Shown here: piece by piece, positions 9,545 through 20,391 of the stretch
How positions within the stretch are numbered: position 1 is the stretch's first letter
Layout: each line of letters begins with the position of its first letter
Assembly: GCA_963210315.1 (NCBI GenBank)
Contig: OY723248.1
Location: forward strand, 698,727-762,726
Source of the DNA: Rhynchopus euleeides
Taxonomy: Eukaryota > Euglenozoa > Diplonemea > Diplonemida > Diplonemidae
Reading direction: 5' to 3'
DNA length: 64,000 bases
Notes under the pieces: generated by a model
What the model was told of the DNA's origin: nothing
The model's input: only the letters and a program-made list of their open reading frames with translations
Databases searched by the model: none
Position numbers and translations under genes: made by a program

Positions 9545-11244
9545 CTTAAGGTACCAAAAAACGTAAACATTACGACATTTTTCGACATAGGCAATTTTCG
9601 GACAGAAACCCCCCAACAATGCTGAAAAAGGGGCCAGACCACCCCAAAAACCGTCCCTGGGTGTGAGACACCCACTTTGGTGGCCCGGAACGGGGCTGAA
9701 ATGCAATGCTGAAAATTTTGTAGTGGTTTGGTACCGAACCCCTCCCCGGCTGAGTCTCCCGATCACCCCGTCACCTGCATCATCGAAATCCCACGTCATG
9801 GACCACGTTCCGCCGCCTCTGATGAGGCATCTGAGCACTATCGGGCCAAAAAGGCGACGTTTCAGCGGGTGTTCTGTCAGGTTTCGACCGATATTGTCAA
9901 CAAAGCCTGGTATGTGTCCGCGCATGCAAGGGCGCCACTCGGGGGGGCTTTCTGACGTGCCCTCCGTCGAATGCATAGGGGTCACCCAGGTCCACTTCTA
10001 CACGGCGGCCAGGATGTCTGGGATATCCCGGGTGGGAGGTGGACATCGGAGGGAGCTGCCCCGGGAGGACATGAGCTGTCAGATATCCCCCTGGGAAGGC
10101 CATGTCCTCCCCCCCGGGAGGAGTCCTCCCACGGGAGGTGTTCCGTCCTCCCGGGGGATGTCCTGTGGGGCCAATAACCGTTGGACAACGGCATTTTTCA
10201 TATTTTGTGGCACACCACCCGGGAGGGCATGAGTCCTCCCGCGGGAGGACTCATGTCCTCCCGGGGGGGGAGGACATGTCCTACCCGGGCGGGATATCTG
10301 ACAGCTCATGTCCTCCCGGGGCAGCTCCCTCCGATGTCCACCTCCCACCCGGGATATCCCAGACATCCTGGCCGCCGTGTAGAAGTGGACCTGGGTGACC
10401 CCTATGCATTCGACGGAGGGCACGTCAGAAAACCCCCCCGAGTGGCGCCCTTGCATGCGCGGACACATACCAGGCTTTGTTGACAATATCGGTCGATGCG
10501 GGTCCTCCCGTTTCCACCTCCCACCCGGTATATCCCGGACATCCTGGCCACCCTGCAGACAAGGATGAGGTGTGTGGCCACGGCGAAGCTGTCGCGGTCC
10601 CCGCGATAAATGGTTTCTGTGAGTCATCACGTGAGAACCTGGGGACCAAATGTACTCACTGATCTCAATAGTCACCGCGCAGCACAGATCGCACAGTTCA
10701 ACCACAACAAGGCACTCACCGGTGTGCCAGTGACCCATTTTGCTGAAGAGTTGAACATGATCAGGCATGTTCAGGAAGAAGCCTACCCCATCTGCCTCTG
10801 CAGCGAAGGATGTCCACAGGGGTTTGGAAGAGGCCGAATTCCGAACGAAGCCAGATTGAATGCCTGCTGCAGAAGCGTGCGCGCTTGCAGCAGAACACAA
10901 CAGCGGAGAAACTACTGAGGAGACACTCCTTCCCAAGCTTGTCACGTTCCTGCACTCCCAATTTGAACCGAAGGCAGCAGTGCCCACTCAGGAAACGAAA
11001 AGGCGGAATGTTGCGAGCAAGTAGGGCGGGACGGGGTCGGGAGGGGGGTTCAAATGAGGGGGCCGGAACCAAACCACTACAATTTTTTGAACGTGGTCAC
11101 GGATTGGCTCAGAAGTGGCCAAATACCCCCAAAAACCACCCAGACCGCCCCCAAATACTCCCAGGGGCCGGGGTTTCAAGTTCACAGCCATTTTGTGCGT
11201 GTTCCTCGCCTATGTGAAAAATCCCGTAATGTTTACCCCTTAAG
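9545..11244. mobile_element. Terminal-inverted-repeat element of about 1.7 kb (non-autonomous)
   Basis: The left end (CTTAAGG, GTAAACATTACG, ATTTTTC, ACATAGGC) is matched in inverted orientation at the right end, and both carry an inner block TTGTAGTGGTTTGGT at about 9718 and 11075. The arms are about 200 bp and clearly diverged between these blocks. No transposase is recognisable inside; the interior holds a foldback repeat. This is probably a decayed DNA transposon or MITE-like unit. Confidence 0.6.
9884..10496. repeat. Foldback repeat, 206-bp inverted arms
   Basis: The arm at 9884-10089 and the arm at 10291-10496 are near-identical inverted copies. The 201-bp spacer is itself packed with short GTCCTCCCGGGAGGAC-type palindromes. 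A further partial direct copy of the arm sits at about 10507-10555. It lies wholly inside the larger inverted-repeat element. Confidence 0.9.
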
Positions 11245-12615
11245 ATTTTGCCTAGGGGGGGGGGGGGGGGGGATGGGGATGAGGAGGGGCACCGCCACAG
11301 CCACCCAGTGAACGTTTCTTGCATCCTCGCATGCCAGCACCCCGGAGGGGGGCGGTGTGGGGCGACCCGGGCAGCGACATGCGCAGTGCCGCTAGAATCT
11401 ACTCAACTCACAGAGTGCACGACACGGCAGCTGTCGGGGGGAGGGGGGGCGGGGTGTTCGACTGGTCGGACCAACCGGTAGTGCGGTGGGGTTTCAACCG
11501 ACCGGTCAGAAAGTATCCAGGCATGTCAATTTCGACCAGTCGGGTGACCAGCGCGTCGTGTATATAAAGACGCAGACTGGGAGGGGGGCTGGGGGGGGGG
11601 GAGGTGTGACTCTGCTTGTTGGAGGGGGGGGGGGGGGGGGCAGCTGCCCTCGGGGGGTCCGGCACAGAAAACTGAGCCTGCCCTCACAGAAAAGGGGGTG
11701 TAGCAACACACTTTGGCGCAGAGCCGAGCGAAATATGGCCGAACCCAAACGAAGGCCTATTGGGGGGGGGGGGAATGCCTATTTCCACCCTCTCACAGTG
11801 CACAAGAGCACGAGCCTGCCCTAACAAAGTCAGGGCACCACACGGCGCGGCTTCAGCACAGGGTGGACTGTGAAAACATCCGGGTCACAGGACCCGCGTT
11901 GCCGTATTTCGCTCCATATCCCACATCTATGCCTGCCGCCCCTGGCTCCTGGCAGGCCTTCTGAGGTGCCTGAGAGGAGGGGGCGAGGGCAGACGCCACG
12001 TTGTGTTCCCGGCATTCAACGAGAACGCACGGATAACCACATGCATACACCCTTAGAGACGTCACCGCCGTCACCATCACCCGCCCCAACCCCCCCACCT
12101 CCCTCCAGCAATTGTTTTTTAGTTAGATCGAACAGCACCCGATTACGGGTTGCGTTATTTTCAACAAAAAATAGGGGGGAGAGAGGGGGTGTGAGCGCCA
12201 CACGCTGGCGCTGTTTTGGCACAGAGTCAAAAAAATCGCTGACAAAACCGCAGTGTCAGGCACACGCTTTTGACGGGGAGATGGAGAGATAGATAAGAGA
12301 GAGACGGGGGGCAAGGCCACGACACCCCTGCGCAGGCGCCAACCCAACTCATAAAAAACGTGGTCACCACAACACAGACTACACCACCCCACCGAGCCCA
12401 ATGGTGCTGCAGACTCATTCCTTCCTGTCCTTCCCGCCCCCCCCACCCACCCTGCAGCCCCCAACACAGCGAGATGCACACAGGGCCGCCCACACCCGCA
12501 AGGCCAGACGGGGGACAGGGTGTAGACGCAGCGGAAGCAGTGCTGCAGGGGAGGAGAGGTGGGAGTTTGGAGGCGGCAGAGCTCTGCGGCGACGTGGGGT
12601 GGGGGGGGGTAGGGG

Positions 12616-13017
12616 CTAGGGGCGTGGGCATTCAGAAAGGCGCACCGCTGTTCCGGTTGCCATGACGGCGATGTAGGTGCCGGAGATCGGGTCGGACATT
12701 GCGGATGTCTGATACCTCAGGCGAACCACGCCGTTTGCGTTCACCAGGCGTGCTTCGTTCATAACTCGCCTTGTTGCGTCTTCAGCAGCATCTTCCAGAA
12801 GCGACGTGTAAGGATAGAGTTCGCCACCAACAAGCGCCTTCATACGCGTCAGAATATCCGTCCCGATATTCCGCGACAGAACCGAGTTACCCACAACCAC
12901 CCCGAGTTCTTCCGTCACCTTGGTCCCCTCGATGTAATCCCGCGTCGTGGTCTTGATGCTCTCTGTGGGAGGGGTCGCGGTCTGCGCCCTCAGCCTCACG
13001 GCACAGCGGCGGAGCAT
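12616..13017 (-). CDS. YbjQ/UPF0145 family protein with probable mitochondrial presequence
   Basis: The product is 133 aa from the ATG at 13017. The first 20 or so residues (MLRRCAVRLRAQT) are basic and lack acidic residues, as in mitochondrial targeting peptides. The remainder matches the YbjQ (heavy-metal-binding, UPF0145) pattern: a V..G..V....G.D....R..VGGE.. core, then a helix, LVNANGVVRLRYQ and a terminal strand TYIAVMATGTAV. In bacteria this family forms oligomeric rings of uncertain function, sometimes linked to metal binding. The protein has nearly the usual length (about 105 aa) plus the leader. Pyrimidine-rich sequence lies immediately upstream of the start. The organellar location is inferred. 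Confidence 0.8.
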   Translation of the reverse strand: MLRRCAVRLRAQTATPPTESIKTTTRDYIEGTKVTEELGVVVGNSVLSRNIGTDILTRMKALVGGELYPYTSLLEDAAEDATRRVMNEARLVNANGVVRLRYQTSAMSDPISGTYIAVMATGTAVRLSECPRP

Positions 13018-14704
13018 TGCAGGCAAGGGGTGGGGAGGGGGGAGGGGTGGTGTGGTGTTGTGTGGGAGTGGAGCGGGGCGCTGGGATGGGGATGGGTGCA
13101 AAAAGCCCCCCCCGCAAACCCAGAGCTTCCCTGTGTGAAGTAGGGTGGTGGTGGTGTGGGCGGGGGGCATGCTGCTGTCTCTTGACTTTAGTGTGTCGGC
13201 GGCGGTGCCGCCACAGCACGTTGTCCAGCATGTGTGGCGTGCGAATTCCGGCTGTGAAAAATACTGTGTCGGACCCTGCACGGATCGAACCCGCCTGTGT
13301 GGTGCTGGGCAGCGCGGCAACACAAGAAAATCCGCCAAAACCATCAGACGCACCCCTTCCTGTCTCCATTGCAGTTTTTCTCGTCTTCTTCACGTGTACT
13401 TCTCCTTATCTGTACCAACGCTTTTGTAACGCTGCTACTCAGTGGTTTCGGATCGGTAAAGGAGTCCCCTCTTGCTAACACAACAAACCAGGTGCCAGTT
13501 CATTGCAACATGGGCCGGCGATGGCCCCGGACATACAGGGGGCAGTTGCATTGGTTTGCGTGGTTGTCCCTTTGGGTCTGTGGGCCCTTCTCCCTCTACA
13601 CCCACGCCCCTTGTGATCCGTCACGCCGTTGTCCTGCCCCGAGAGGCAGACAGGCGTGAGGACACAGGCCAGGACAGGGCGGTGGCAGGAGGCAGTAGCG
13701 TGTTCGGTGCAGGCGGCCATCCGGCCTCGATTTGGGTTTACAGCATGCAACCCGACATCAACAGCGGACTCTGCTCGCCCACCGAAACGCACCCACCTCC
13801 CGGAGAGACAACAGGCACACAGACACGACAGATGCACAGCGGACACAAACCGAGAAGGATGGCACCTGGTGAAGTGCAGAGGAGGCGAAGGGACTGGGTA
13901 CGGGAAACACCCGGGATGGGCAAAGTGTAAGTCGCACGGAATTTGTGTTTTCTAAGCTCTTTGTCGGTGCGTGTGCCAACTGGAATTGGGAAAGGGGAGA
14001 GAAAAGGGGGTAAACAAACACACACACCCGCATGCAATGTGTGTGAGTGGGGTGCACGGGTGGGGAAGGGGAAGGGGGAGGGGAAGAAAGTGGGTCGGCA
14101 AACCCCCACAAAGCGCCTTCGCAATATTTATTTGGGCTCCCTGGTAATCAGGCTGAAAGTGCCTGTTGGTCAGGACACAAAACCCAGAAGCAAAGACTCT
14201 TGAGCCAGTTTGACAGTATGGTTGGTAAAGTGGTGGTGATGCGGGAAAGGCGTATCCGATTGGTTGTTACCTCCAGAGAGAGGATTGTCTCCAGGGGAGG
14301 CAACAACCAAGGGACATGCATCACACGAATTTGGCGGATGGATGGAGAGGATCAGAGGATGAGCAAATGGGGGTTGAGTGAGTGTTGCTTGGTTCTGTTC
14401 ATTTAATAGTCACCAGCCCGACCTACGACACACGAAACACTCAAGACGCTTGGGCGGTGACGTGCACAATGCTGTTTTGAAACATTCTTTGGATTGTTCC
14501 GATGTTTGCACGATGTGTGCAAACACTGTTCTGTGGGAAGAGACTCGCAGATCATGCGGAAGAAAGTGAAAAGGGGGGTGGGATGGGATGTGGAAACAAA
14601 AGAGCATAAATAACCGCAACCACAACAGACCACGTACATGGCACGGTGAGGTTGGAAATGAATATGATCGCAGAGCACAATTCAACATGAAGAAATGCGG
14701 ACCT
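13018..14704. other. Intergenic stretch, no gene supported
   Basis: Apart from a tRNA T-arm-like sequence near 13275-13300 (rejected as a tRNA) I see no feature. Sequence is G/A-rich on the plus strand between 13.9 and 14.4 kb. It separates the FAD oxidase 3' end from the YbjQ-like gene start. Confidence 0.55.
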
Positions 14705-16414
14705 CTACCACCACGCGTCCGCAGGCTCGACGCTCAGGGAGTGGCTGAAGAAGTTGGATCTGTCGTAGCGGCGCTTCACGTGGCGCAGCTTGGCGTACAC
14801 CGTCTCGTTGGGGTACAGGTGTGCACGTGTGGTGACGTACTCGTCCTGGTAGTTCAGGTACCACCCGCCAGCCACGGGCCCCAGCAGCGTCGCGTTGGCG
14901 TTCTGCAGCTGCGGCACCATGGCGGCAGACGGCAGCCCCGGTGCCAGCGGCTGCCGGCAGTACTGCATCGTCCCCCATACGCTGCGCCCCGAGAAGGACG
15001 TTTTCTTGGAGTCCGGGTCCTGCGCCGTCAGCTCCAGCCCCCACGGCTCGAAGTAGGCGAAGAGCGTGTGGCCGAGCGGGATCCAGTTCTGCGGCTGCAT
15101 CTCCTGGAACAGGGTCTCGCTGAAGTGCGTCAGGTACGCCTCGTTCGAGCACACGTCCTCGCGCGACACGATGTACCGCGACGCACACTCGTACAGCGTC
15201 GTCTTCACCTCACCGGGGGTGATGTACATCAGCGGCCCGAAGATGTGTGCGTCCGGCACAGGGTTGATCGACGACGACGTCTGCTGCAGCGTCGAAGGCA
15301 CCTTGGCCAGGTATGCGTTGATCACGGGCATCGCCTCCGCCAGGGCCAGTGCCGCATCATCCGACGCCGCCGGTGTGTAGTAGAGCAGGAACTGCAGCTG
15401 CGGCGCACCCGTTGCAGAGTCCGGCACCAGCAGGGGCCACGCCGTCAGCCGCGGGCTGTCCTCCGCCCCACCCGTGTGGGCCGCACACGCCGTGCCCCAG
15501 AAGGCACGCACGTCCGCCGCCGACGTGATGGCGTACTGGATCACCCCGATCACACGGAACTTGGGACGCGGCAGTGTGCGGAACACAAACTTCGTCACAA
15601 TCCCGAACTGCCCGTGCCCGTTCCCACGGATGGCCCACAGCAGGTCCTGACGGAACCGGTTCAGCAGACGCTTCTTCCCTGTCGCGTCCTGCTCGTAGTC
15701 GGTGTCGTACACAGTTACAACACGCCCAGACGCCAGCACCACCTCCACCCCGACAATGAAGTCTGCCGATACCCCGTACAGCCGCGTCGCCTGCCCAGCA
15801 CCACCCCCGGTCACGTGCCCACCCATCGCTACCGTCGGCTCCTGCCCGTGCGGGAAGAACTCAGGGTACTCGAGGTACTTGAAGAAGACATCCTGCAGCG
15901 TGTTGCCGGGCTCCACCTCGAAGTACACATTCCCAGACCCGCTCCCGGACACTGTGCGCGTGAACCCCTTCATCTGCTGCAGGTCCAGCACCAGGCAGTC
16001 GTCGCACGAACTGATGCAGCGCTGCGAGTGGCCCCCGCTGCGCACCACGTACTTCGCCCTCAGCGCCCGCACAAACAGGAGACCGACCTGCACATCGCGC
16101 GTCGTGCGTGCAAGCAGCACGGCCCGCGGCATCAGCGCCTCGCAGTACCCCAGCATCCCTGTGCGCAGCCCGTCGTACGTCAGCTCCTCGTGCTGCGGCT
16201 CTGCGGCACACGGCTCGTCCACACCGATCACCTGCCCATCGCAGCACTTTGCGTCCGCCATTAGCACCGTCCCGTTCAGCATACGTGCCAACAGGCAGTG
16301 CGCCTCGGGAGACGGCTCAAACGACGTCTGCGCGTGCGGGTTGAAAAGGTTCAGGTTTCCGATAGCCTGGCACGTCCCTGCCAGCAGCGCTGTCACCACG
16401 ACTTGACGCATCAT
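14705..16414 (-). CDS. Secreted berberine-bridge-type FAD-linked oxidoreductase
   Basis: The protein is 569 aa. Residues 1-17 are a signal peptide (MMRQVVVTALLAGTCQA). An FAD-binding PCMH (type 4) domain spans about 85-270, with RSGGHS at 125-130 whose His129 is the expected 8-alpha-histidyl FAD attachment site. At the second covalent site of bicovalent family members, the usual Cys before PTV is Glu192 (QEPTVAMGGH), so only single covalent FAD attachment is expected. The C-terminal BBE module is present, with YLNYQDEY about 515 and VKRRYDRSNFF near the end. Such enzymes oxidise sugars, alcohols or alkaloid-like substrates and reduce oxygen to peroxide; the substrate here is unknown. The single exon and the two tandem Met codons at the start are clear. 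Confidence 0.9.
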   Translation of the reverse strand: MMRQVVVTALLAGTCQAIGNLNLFNPHAQTSFEPSPEAHCLLARMLNGTVLMADAKCCDGQVIGVDEPCAAEPQHEELTYDGLRTGMLGYCEALMPRAVLLARTTRDVQVGLLFVRALRAKYVVRSGGHSQRCISSCDDCLVLDLQQMKGFTRTVSGSGSGNVYFEVEPGNTLQDVFFKYLEYPEFFPHGQEPTVAMGGHVTGGGAGQATRLYGVSADFIVGVEVVLASGRVVTVYDTDYEQDATGKKRLLNRFRQDLLWAIRGNGHGQFGIVTKFVFRTLPRPKFRVIGVIQYAITSAADVRAFWGTACAAHTGGAEDSPRLTAWPLLVPDSATGAPQLQFLLYYTPAASDDAALALAEAMPVINAYLAKVPSTLQQTSSSINPVPDAHIFGPLMYITPGEVKTTLYECASRYIVSREDVCSNEAYLTHFSETLFQEMQPQNWIPLGHTLFAYFEPWGLELTAQDPDSKKTSFSGRSVWGTMQYCRQPLAPGLPSAAMVPQLQNANATLLGPVAGGWYLNYQDEYVTTRAHLYPNETVYAKLRHVKRRYDRSNFFSHSLSVEPADAWW

Positions 16415-16826
16415 CGCAATTGTGCCCCGAAGGACAACGTGTATTGGTAGTGACACAAAAGTGCAACTGCAGGTGGTGTGTGCGTGGATCTCTTTGTGCA
16501 GGTGATCCCACTGCCCCCATCCATCGGCTTTGCAGAACACCTTCAGCAACCCCTCCACCCGGCCCCTCACCCGTGACAGAGCCCCCACTGCAACACACAC
16601 CGCACATCCCGACAAGGAACCAACGAGAAAAACTTCTGAGACAGGGGAGTCTCTGCTGCATGGGGTCTCTGCGCTGTACCGACGCGCTGGAATCATCGCA
16701 GGTCTGGTATGCCTGGCAAGCCTTCTTCCTTTCGGGCATTCCCTGAGATCAGCGAATAGACAACTTCTAATAACTGGCAGCATCTGCCAACGGGCGTATA
16801 ACGGGGGGATAGGGTGAAGCCGGTTG
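16415..16826. other. Short intergenic stretch upstream of the FAD oxidase
   Basis: Nothing coding is seen. On the minus strand a CTGCAG lies about 55 nt upstream of the oxidase start codon and could act as an acceptor. The far end abuts VIPER-like element 1. Confidence 0.5.
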
Positions 16827-17109
16827 AAACCAGACAAATGAATCGCCCAACTGAATCGTGCTAGCTAAACTCCGGAAAGAAGTGTCTTTTTTCGTTGAAC
16901 GCAGCCAAATATAAGGCCTAACCTGTTTTGGCGCACGGGTGTGATGACAAAAGGGAAAAGTGCTAGCACGAACATGATGTTGGTCTTCTGGTTATGTCTG
17001 GTTTCTTAGAACACTTAACGTGTATGCAAAAACCAGACAAATGAATCGCCCAACTGAATCGTGCTAGCTAAACTCCGGAAAGAAGTGTCTTTTTTCGTTG
17101 AACGCAGCC
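16827..17109 (-). repeat. Element 1 right end: B2-A2-B1 split direct repeats
   Basis: B copies are at 16827-16906 and 17030-17109; A2 is at 16888-17029, overlapping the B sequence by about 19 nt (TTTTTCGTTGAACGCAGCC). The matching A1 copy is at 20462-20603, next to gag. Confidence 0.9.
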
Positions 17110-17177
17110 CAACCCACAGGGACCGCGTAGCGGAAAGAAAGACAAGGGATTGAAAGGGTACACCACACTTGAAATGT

Positions 17178-18419
17178 TTAACGCGATATGGCTGCAACCG
17201 CCGCATATCTCGCAGGGAGGGGCGCCAGGGGGACAGGGCACGGCGATGCCACAGTGCCTCGGGTAAACTCGTCTGCTCGCTGTGCATGCGTAGGCACCCA
17301 CTGAGCGGAAACGGAGATGCCCGCACCGTCTGCGGTGTCAAACAAGGCACACAACAAGTCATTCGCGAGGTAATTCTTGCTGTGGCCCTTGTTGATTGCT
17401 GCCACCGCTGCCGTGTTGTCCACCTGCAACCCCAACGCACAGCCCGGCCGCGTAGCGGCTGCGAGGCGTGTCGCCTGGAGCGCTGCGAAGAGCTCTTTGA
17501 CATATATATGGTGGGCGAGGGGTTCATCAAAACAGCCCTGGACAATCGGCTCGGGGTCTAACTCCAGAAGGGCTGCCCATTCTGTGTCGGAAGCGTCAGA
17601 CCACGCCGTGACCGAGGGCCCCGAAGCCGATGCCTCAACCCATACATTCTGGCCCAGATCGGCCGAAATCAGAGAAAGATCAGCGAGAACACAGGGGGGG
17701 ATGTCGAGAGGGCGGTCCCACTGCTCCGGTTCCGCAACCAGCTTGGCCGCGGATCTCCTGAGGAAGGCGAGGGAGGCGCGGAAGTAGCAGAGACGCCTCT
17801 GCGTCGAGAACAGAAACCAAATCATACCGCCGAAAACCTTGTAGAACTCCCGGGAAGTAGCCCTGTTCTCGCGAACCGCCGCTACGGCCGCCGAGGCAAG
17901 GAATTTCGACACCCAATCGGGGTCCGACCTGAAGCGCTTAGGCGACGACTCCAGATCAAATTCCAACCCCAAGGCGATGAACCGCGACTGCGGTGTGCCG
18001 AACTCCGCACCCTCGTTGAGCTCGGCGCCCACCGACTCGGCCTTGCCGAGGAATCGGGCGTATCTCTCGGCTGCATCCTCCCGGCTATCTCCAACCACAA
18101 ACCAGTTGTCCACCCAAGACAGCCCATCCTCCAGGGGGAGAAGCACGCGCGAGGCCCTCTGCGCGATGCACGGCGCCCAGCTCCAGCCCATGCACATCAC
18201 CCGCAGCGAGGTGCGCCGAAACGGGCCCCGCTCCCCAGCCAGATTCACCCCGAAGAAGTCGCGGACCCCGTCCCCCAGGGGGAACTGGTAGAACCAGCTC
18301 TTCCCGTCAGCCTGCACCACGAATTCGACCGCCAGGAACCTCCGGACCACCTCGTGGATCGACGGGAGGAGCATCGGTGGCGGGTCCCGCATCAGCCGGT
18401 TCAGCTTTCGCCCAGGCGG
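17178..18419 (-). pseudogene. Element 1 reverse transcriptase–RNase H, N-terminally truncated
   Basis: The frame is open from the junction near 18420 to the stop at 17178 (about 413 codons). RT blocks are recognisable: RKLNRLMRDPPPMLLPSI at the start, motif A QADGKSWFYQF, motif B MGWSWAPCIAQ, and motif C LSWVDNWFVVG, where the usual second Asp is Asn. RNase H follows with Asp in WSDASDTEW, Glu in YVKELFAAL, Asp in LQVDNTAA and Asp in QRADEFTRG, so its four acidic ligands are present. The upstream RT region (fingers, up to the R-x-LN block) is missing, and the frame joins directly to the truncated recombinase in another frame. No start codon belongs to this domain. Confidence 0.85.
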
Positions 18420-19036
18420 AACGGGTCGCTCTTCGTCTCCGCCCAGTTTACGGCGACAAACTCGCTCTGGAAAGCGATGTCCCCGCACTTCAGGCGCACC
18501 ACGTCCGACACCCGCGCCGCCCCGCACCACCCCAGCACAATCGCGAGCTTCGTGTCGCGGTCGACGTCCGCCCGGCCCACCACTGCGGCCACCTGGGCGG
18601 ATGTTGCTGGCTTCGCTTGGTGCTGCGGTCGGAGGGCCCCCAAGCGCTTCAGACCTCGCTTGAAGTCTTGGAGCAGCTGGGAGTCCACCACAACCCCCAT
18701 GCGGCTCATCGCGGCGACCGCCCTCGATACGTACTGTAGGGCGGAGGAGGGCCGGAGTGGGGAGTCCGCTTCGGACATGAGCCTCTGCACCCAGTAAATG
18801 ATGCAAAGGTCCCACGGCAAGAGCACACCCGTGGTCTGCTCCCACTCGTGCCGGAACTGGAGGAGTCGCCGGTGGGGCCCCTCGAGCCCCCTCCACGTCG
18901 ACGGTGCCAACGCCTCCCCCAGCGTCTTCACCGCGCGCTTGGCGATCCGCTGTGCCTCTCTGGCGGTCAGCGGGTCCTCCTGTGCCCGTCTCCTTCCCAC
19001 CCGCGCCGTGGAAAGCACCCCTATGCTCTCCAGCAT
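18401..19036 (-). pseudogene. Element 1 tyrosine recombinase, C-terminally truncated
   Basis: It starts at the ATG at 19036, 17 nt after the gag stop. The N-terminal helical core-binding part is intact, and the catalytic domain begins with the first Arg box (GWCGAARVSDVVRL). The frame then ends after KSDPFRLGES, so the H-x-x-R box and the Tyr nucleophile, which are present in element 2, are absent. Compared with element 2, roughly 750 bp are missing between the Arg box and the RT R-x-x-N block. Confidence 0.8.
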
Positions 19037-19053
19037 CGCCGTGAGGGGCGAGC

Positions 19054-20391
19054 TCACTGCCTGTGGCCCCCCCTCCTGCTCCGCTGGCTGGTGGGGTGGC
19101 CCTGCTGCGGCTGTGGCTGCGAGCTGCGTTGCTGTTGTTGTTGATGTTGATGCTGTGGGTGGTGGACCTGGGGGGAGCGTGGCTGGCGGGCCCGTGCCTT
19201 CTCCTTTGCCGCCCGGAGGTACGGAGGAATCTCCGGCTTCCCGAAGAATTCCTCCTCCATCGCGGAGGCCGCCTCCCATCCGCCCCCCAACACGCCCTCG
19301 TTGAGGGCTTCCAGCCTGCAGAACTGGTTCTGCATCAGCCGGACCAGGAGGTCGTCGTAGTCCTCCGGCTCCTGCAGCGACGGCAGGCTCGTCATGATGA
19401 GGTTGATATCCCTCATCCGCGCCTGCGCCTCGTGGGCCTGCGGGCGCAGGGCACCCCCCGCCCGGGCCCCCAGCAGGGCGTCGTAGCGGCGCAGCTGATG
19501 CAGGTGCACCAGCCCCAGCGTGGCCTCGTCCGCGTGCCACCACTCGTCCACGTCCAGGGGGTTGAGAGCCCCGGCGCCCCTGCGGCTGTCGCTGCTGCCG
19601 GCTACGCTGCCGGCCCCGTCCCGCTGCTCCGGCTTTCCGGCCCTCGGTGCTCCGGCGCCGGCTCCGGAGCCCGTCCCGTTTCCCCGCAGGCGGGCCAGCT
19701 CCGCCTGGAGGTCCGCCACCTCCTGCATCCGGCGTACCTCCTCCCGGAGGGAGGCCACCTCGTCCTGGGGGGCTGCAGCCCGGCTCGCGCCTGCCTCAGC
19801 CCTTACCCTCGCGTGCTCCGCGAGGGCCGTCTCCCGCTGGGCCTTAGCCCGTTCCTCCATCACCAGCGCGGCGTTGCGCGTCTTCTCCCTCTCGAGGGCC
19901 AGCTCGGCCTCGAGGCGGGCTCTCACCTCCGCGTGCCTGGCGGACTCCTCGGCGACCATCGCCCGCGCCTGCGCCTCCGTGACGGCGTTTGAGGCCGCCG
20001 CCTCCACCGACGCCACCTTCGCGTCCGACTCCGCCCCCGTCACCCGCTGTGCCGCAGCGGATTCCACCTTCGCCGCATGCGCCGCTGCATTCGCGGATGC
20101 GATGTGCATCCCCGCCGCCGCCTCCGCGTTGGCGGCCCTCGTAGCCGCCCCCGCATCCACCCCCGCCGCGTGCACCCTCGCGTGCGCCTCCACCTGCGTG
20201 GCCCGGATGTCGGCCCCCGCGACCTCGCGGGTGGCCACCTCACGGGCGTTGGCGGTGTTCACTGCCGCCAGCGCCTGCCCCATCGCCATCCCGAAGTCGC
20301 CCGCCGGGAGGGGGGCGGACAAGGCGTCCGGGTTGCCCGCGCCGCGCCCCACTCCGGACAGCACCAGCTCCGAGTTCTGCACGCCAGGCAT
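19054..20391 (-). CDS. Element 1 gag-like protein, Ala-rich coiled coil
   Basis: The ATG at 20391 opens a 445-residue frame; the frame extends upstream only through a GTG. Residues about 30-230 are an Ala/Glu/Arg heptad-rich coiled coil, followed by a Gly-rich linker. A globular region DVDEWWHADEATLGLVHLHQ to ARMRDINLIMTSLP comes next, then a basic Gln/His-rich tail (HQHQQQQQRSS) that could bind nucleic acid. No zinc knuckle is present. Position directly after A1 and before the recombinase supports the gag assignment; sequence alone would not. Confidence 0.7.
   Translation of the reverse strand: MPGVQNSELVLSGVGRGAGNPDALSAPLPAGDFGMAMGQALAAVNTANAREVATREVAGADIRATQVEAHARVHAAGVDAGAATRAANAEAAAGMHIASANAAAHAAKVESAAAQRVTGAESDAKVASVEAAASNAVTEAQARAMVAEESARHAEVRARLEAELALEREKTRNAALVMEERAKAQRETALAEHARVRAEAGASRAAAPQDEVASLREEVRRMQEVADLQAELARLRGNGTGSGAGAGAPRAGKPEQRDGAGSVAGSSDSRRGAGALNPLDVDEWWHADEATLGLVHLHQLRRYDALLGARAGGALRPQAHEAQARMRDINLIMTSLPSLQEPEDYDDLLVRLMQNQFCRLEALNEGVLGGGWEAASAMEEEFFGKPEIPPYLRAAKEKARARQPRSPQVHHPQHQHQQQQQRSSQPQPQQGHPTSQRSRRGGHRQ

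Larger units (their letters stand above)
9253..12615. other. Intergenic region dominated by duplications and inverted-repeat elements
   Basis: It contains an 88-bp direct duplication around a 55-bp hairpin (9294-9524), a terminal-inverted-repeat element (9545-11244) with a nested foldback (9884-10496), and several G runs (9268-9281, 9521-9534, 11255-11272, 11624-11640). From 11.3 to 12.6 kb I see only low-complexity sequence. Long open frames here, such as the one at 10079-10987 on the minus strand, run through the foldback arms and look non-coding. Confidence 0.6.

Noticed and set aside
10079-10987. 302-residue minus-strand frame
   Set aside because: Runs through the foldback arms and GGGAGGAC palindromes; repeated peptide segments reflect the DNA repeats.
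13262-13345. Possible tRNA on the minus strand (GGTTCGATCC B-box, T run downstream)
   Set aside because: No 5' acceptor strand pairs with AGGGTCC, no D-arm or A box is found at the right distance, and the T-stem has a mismatch.
14588-16264. 558-residue open frame on the plus strand
   Set aside because: Antisense shadow of the FAD oxidase; Arg/His/Leu-rich composition with no domain.
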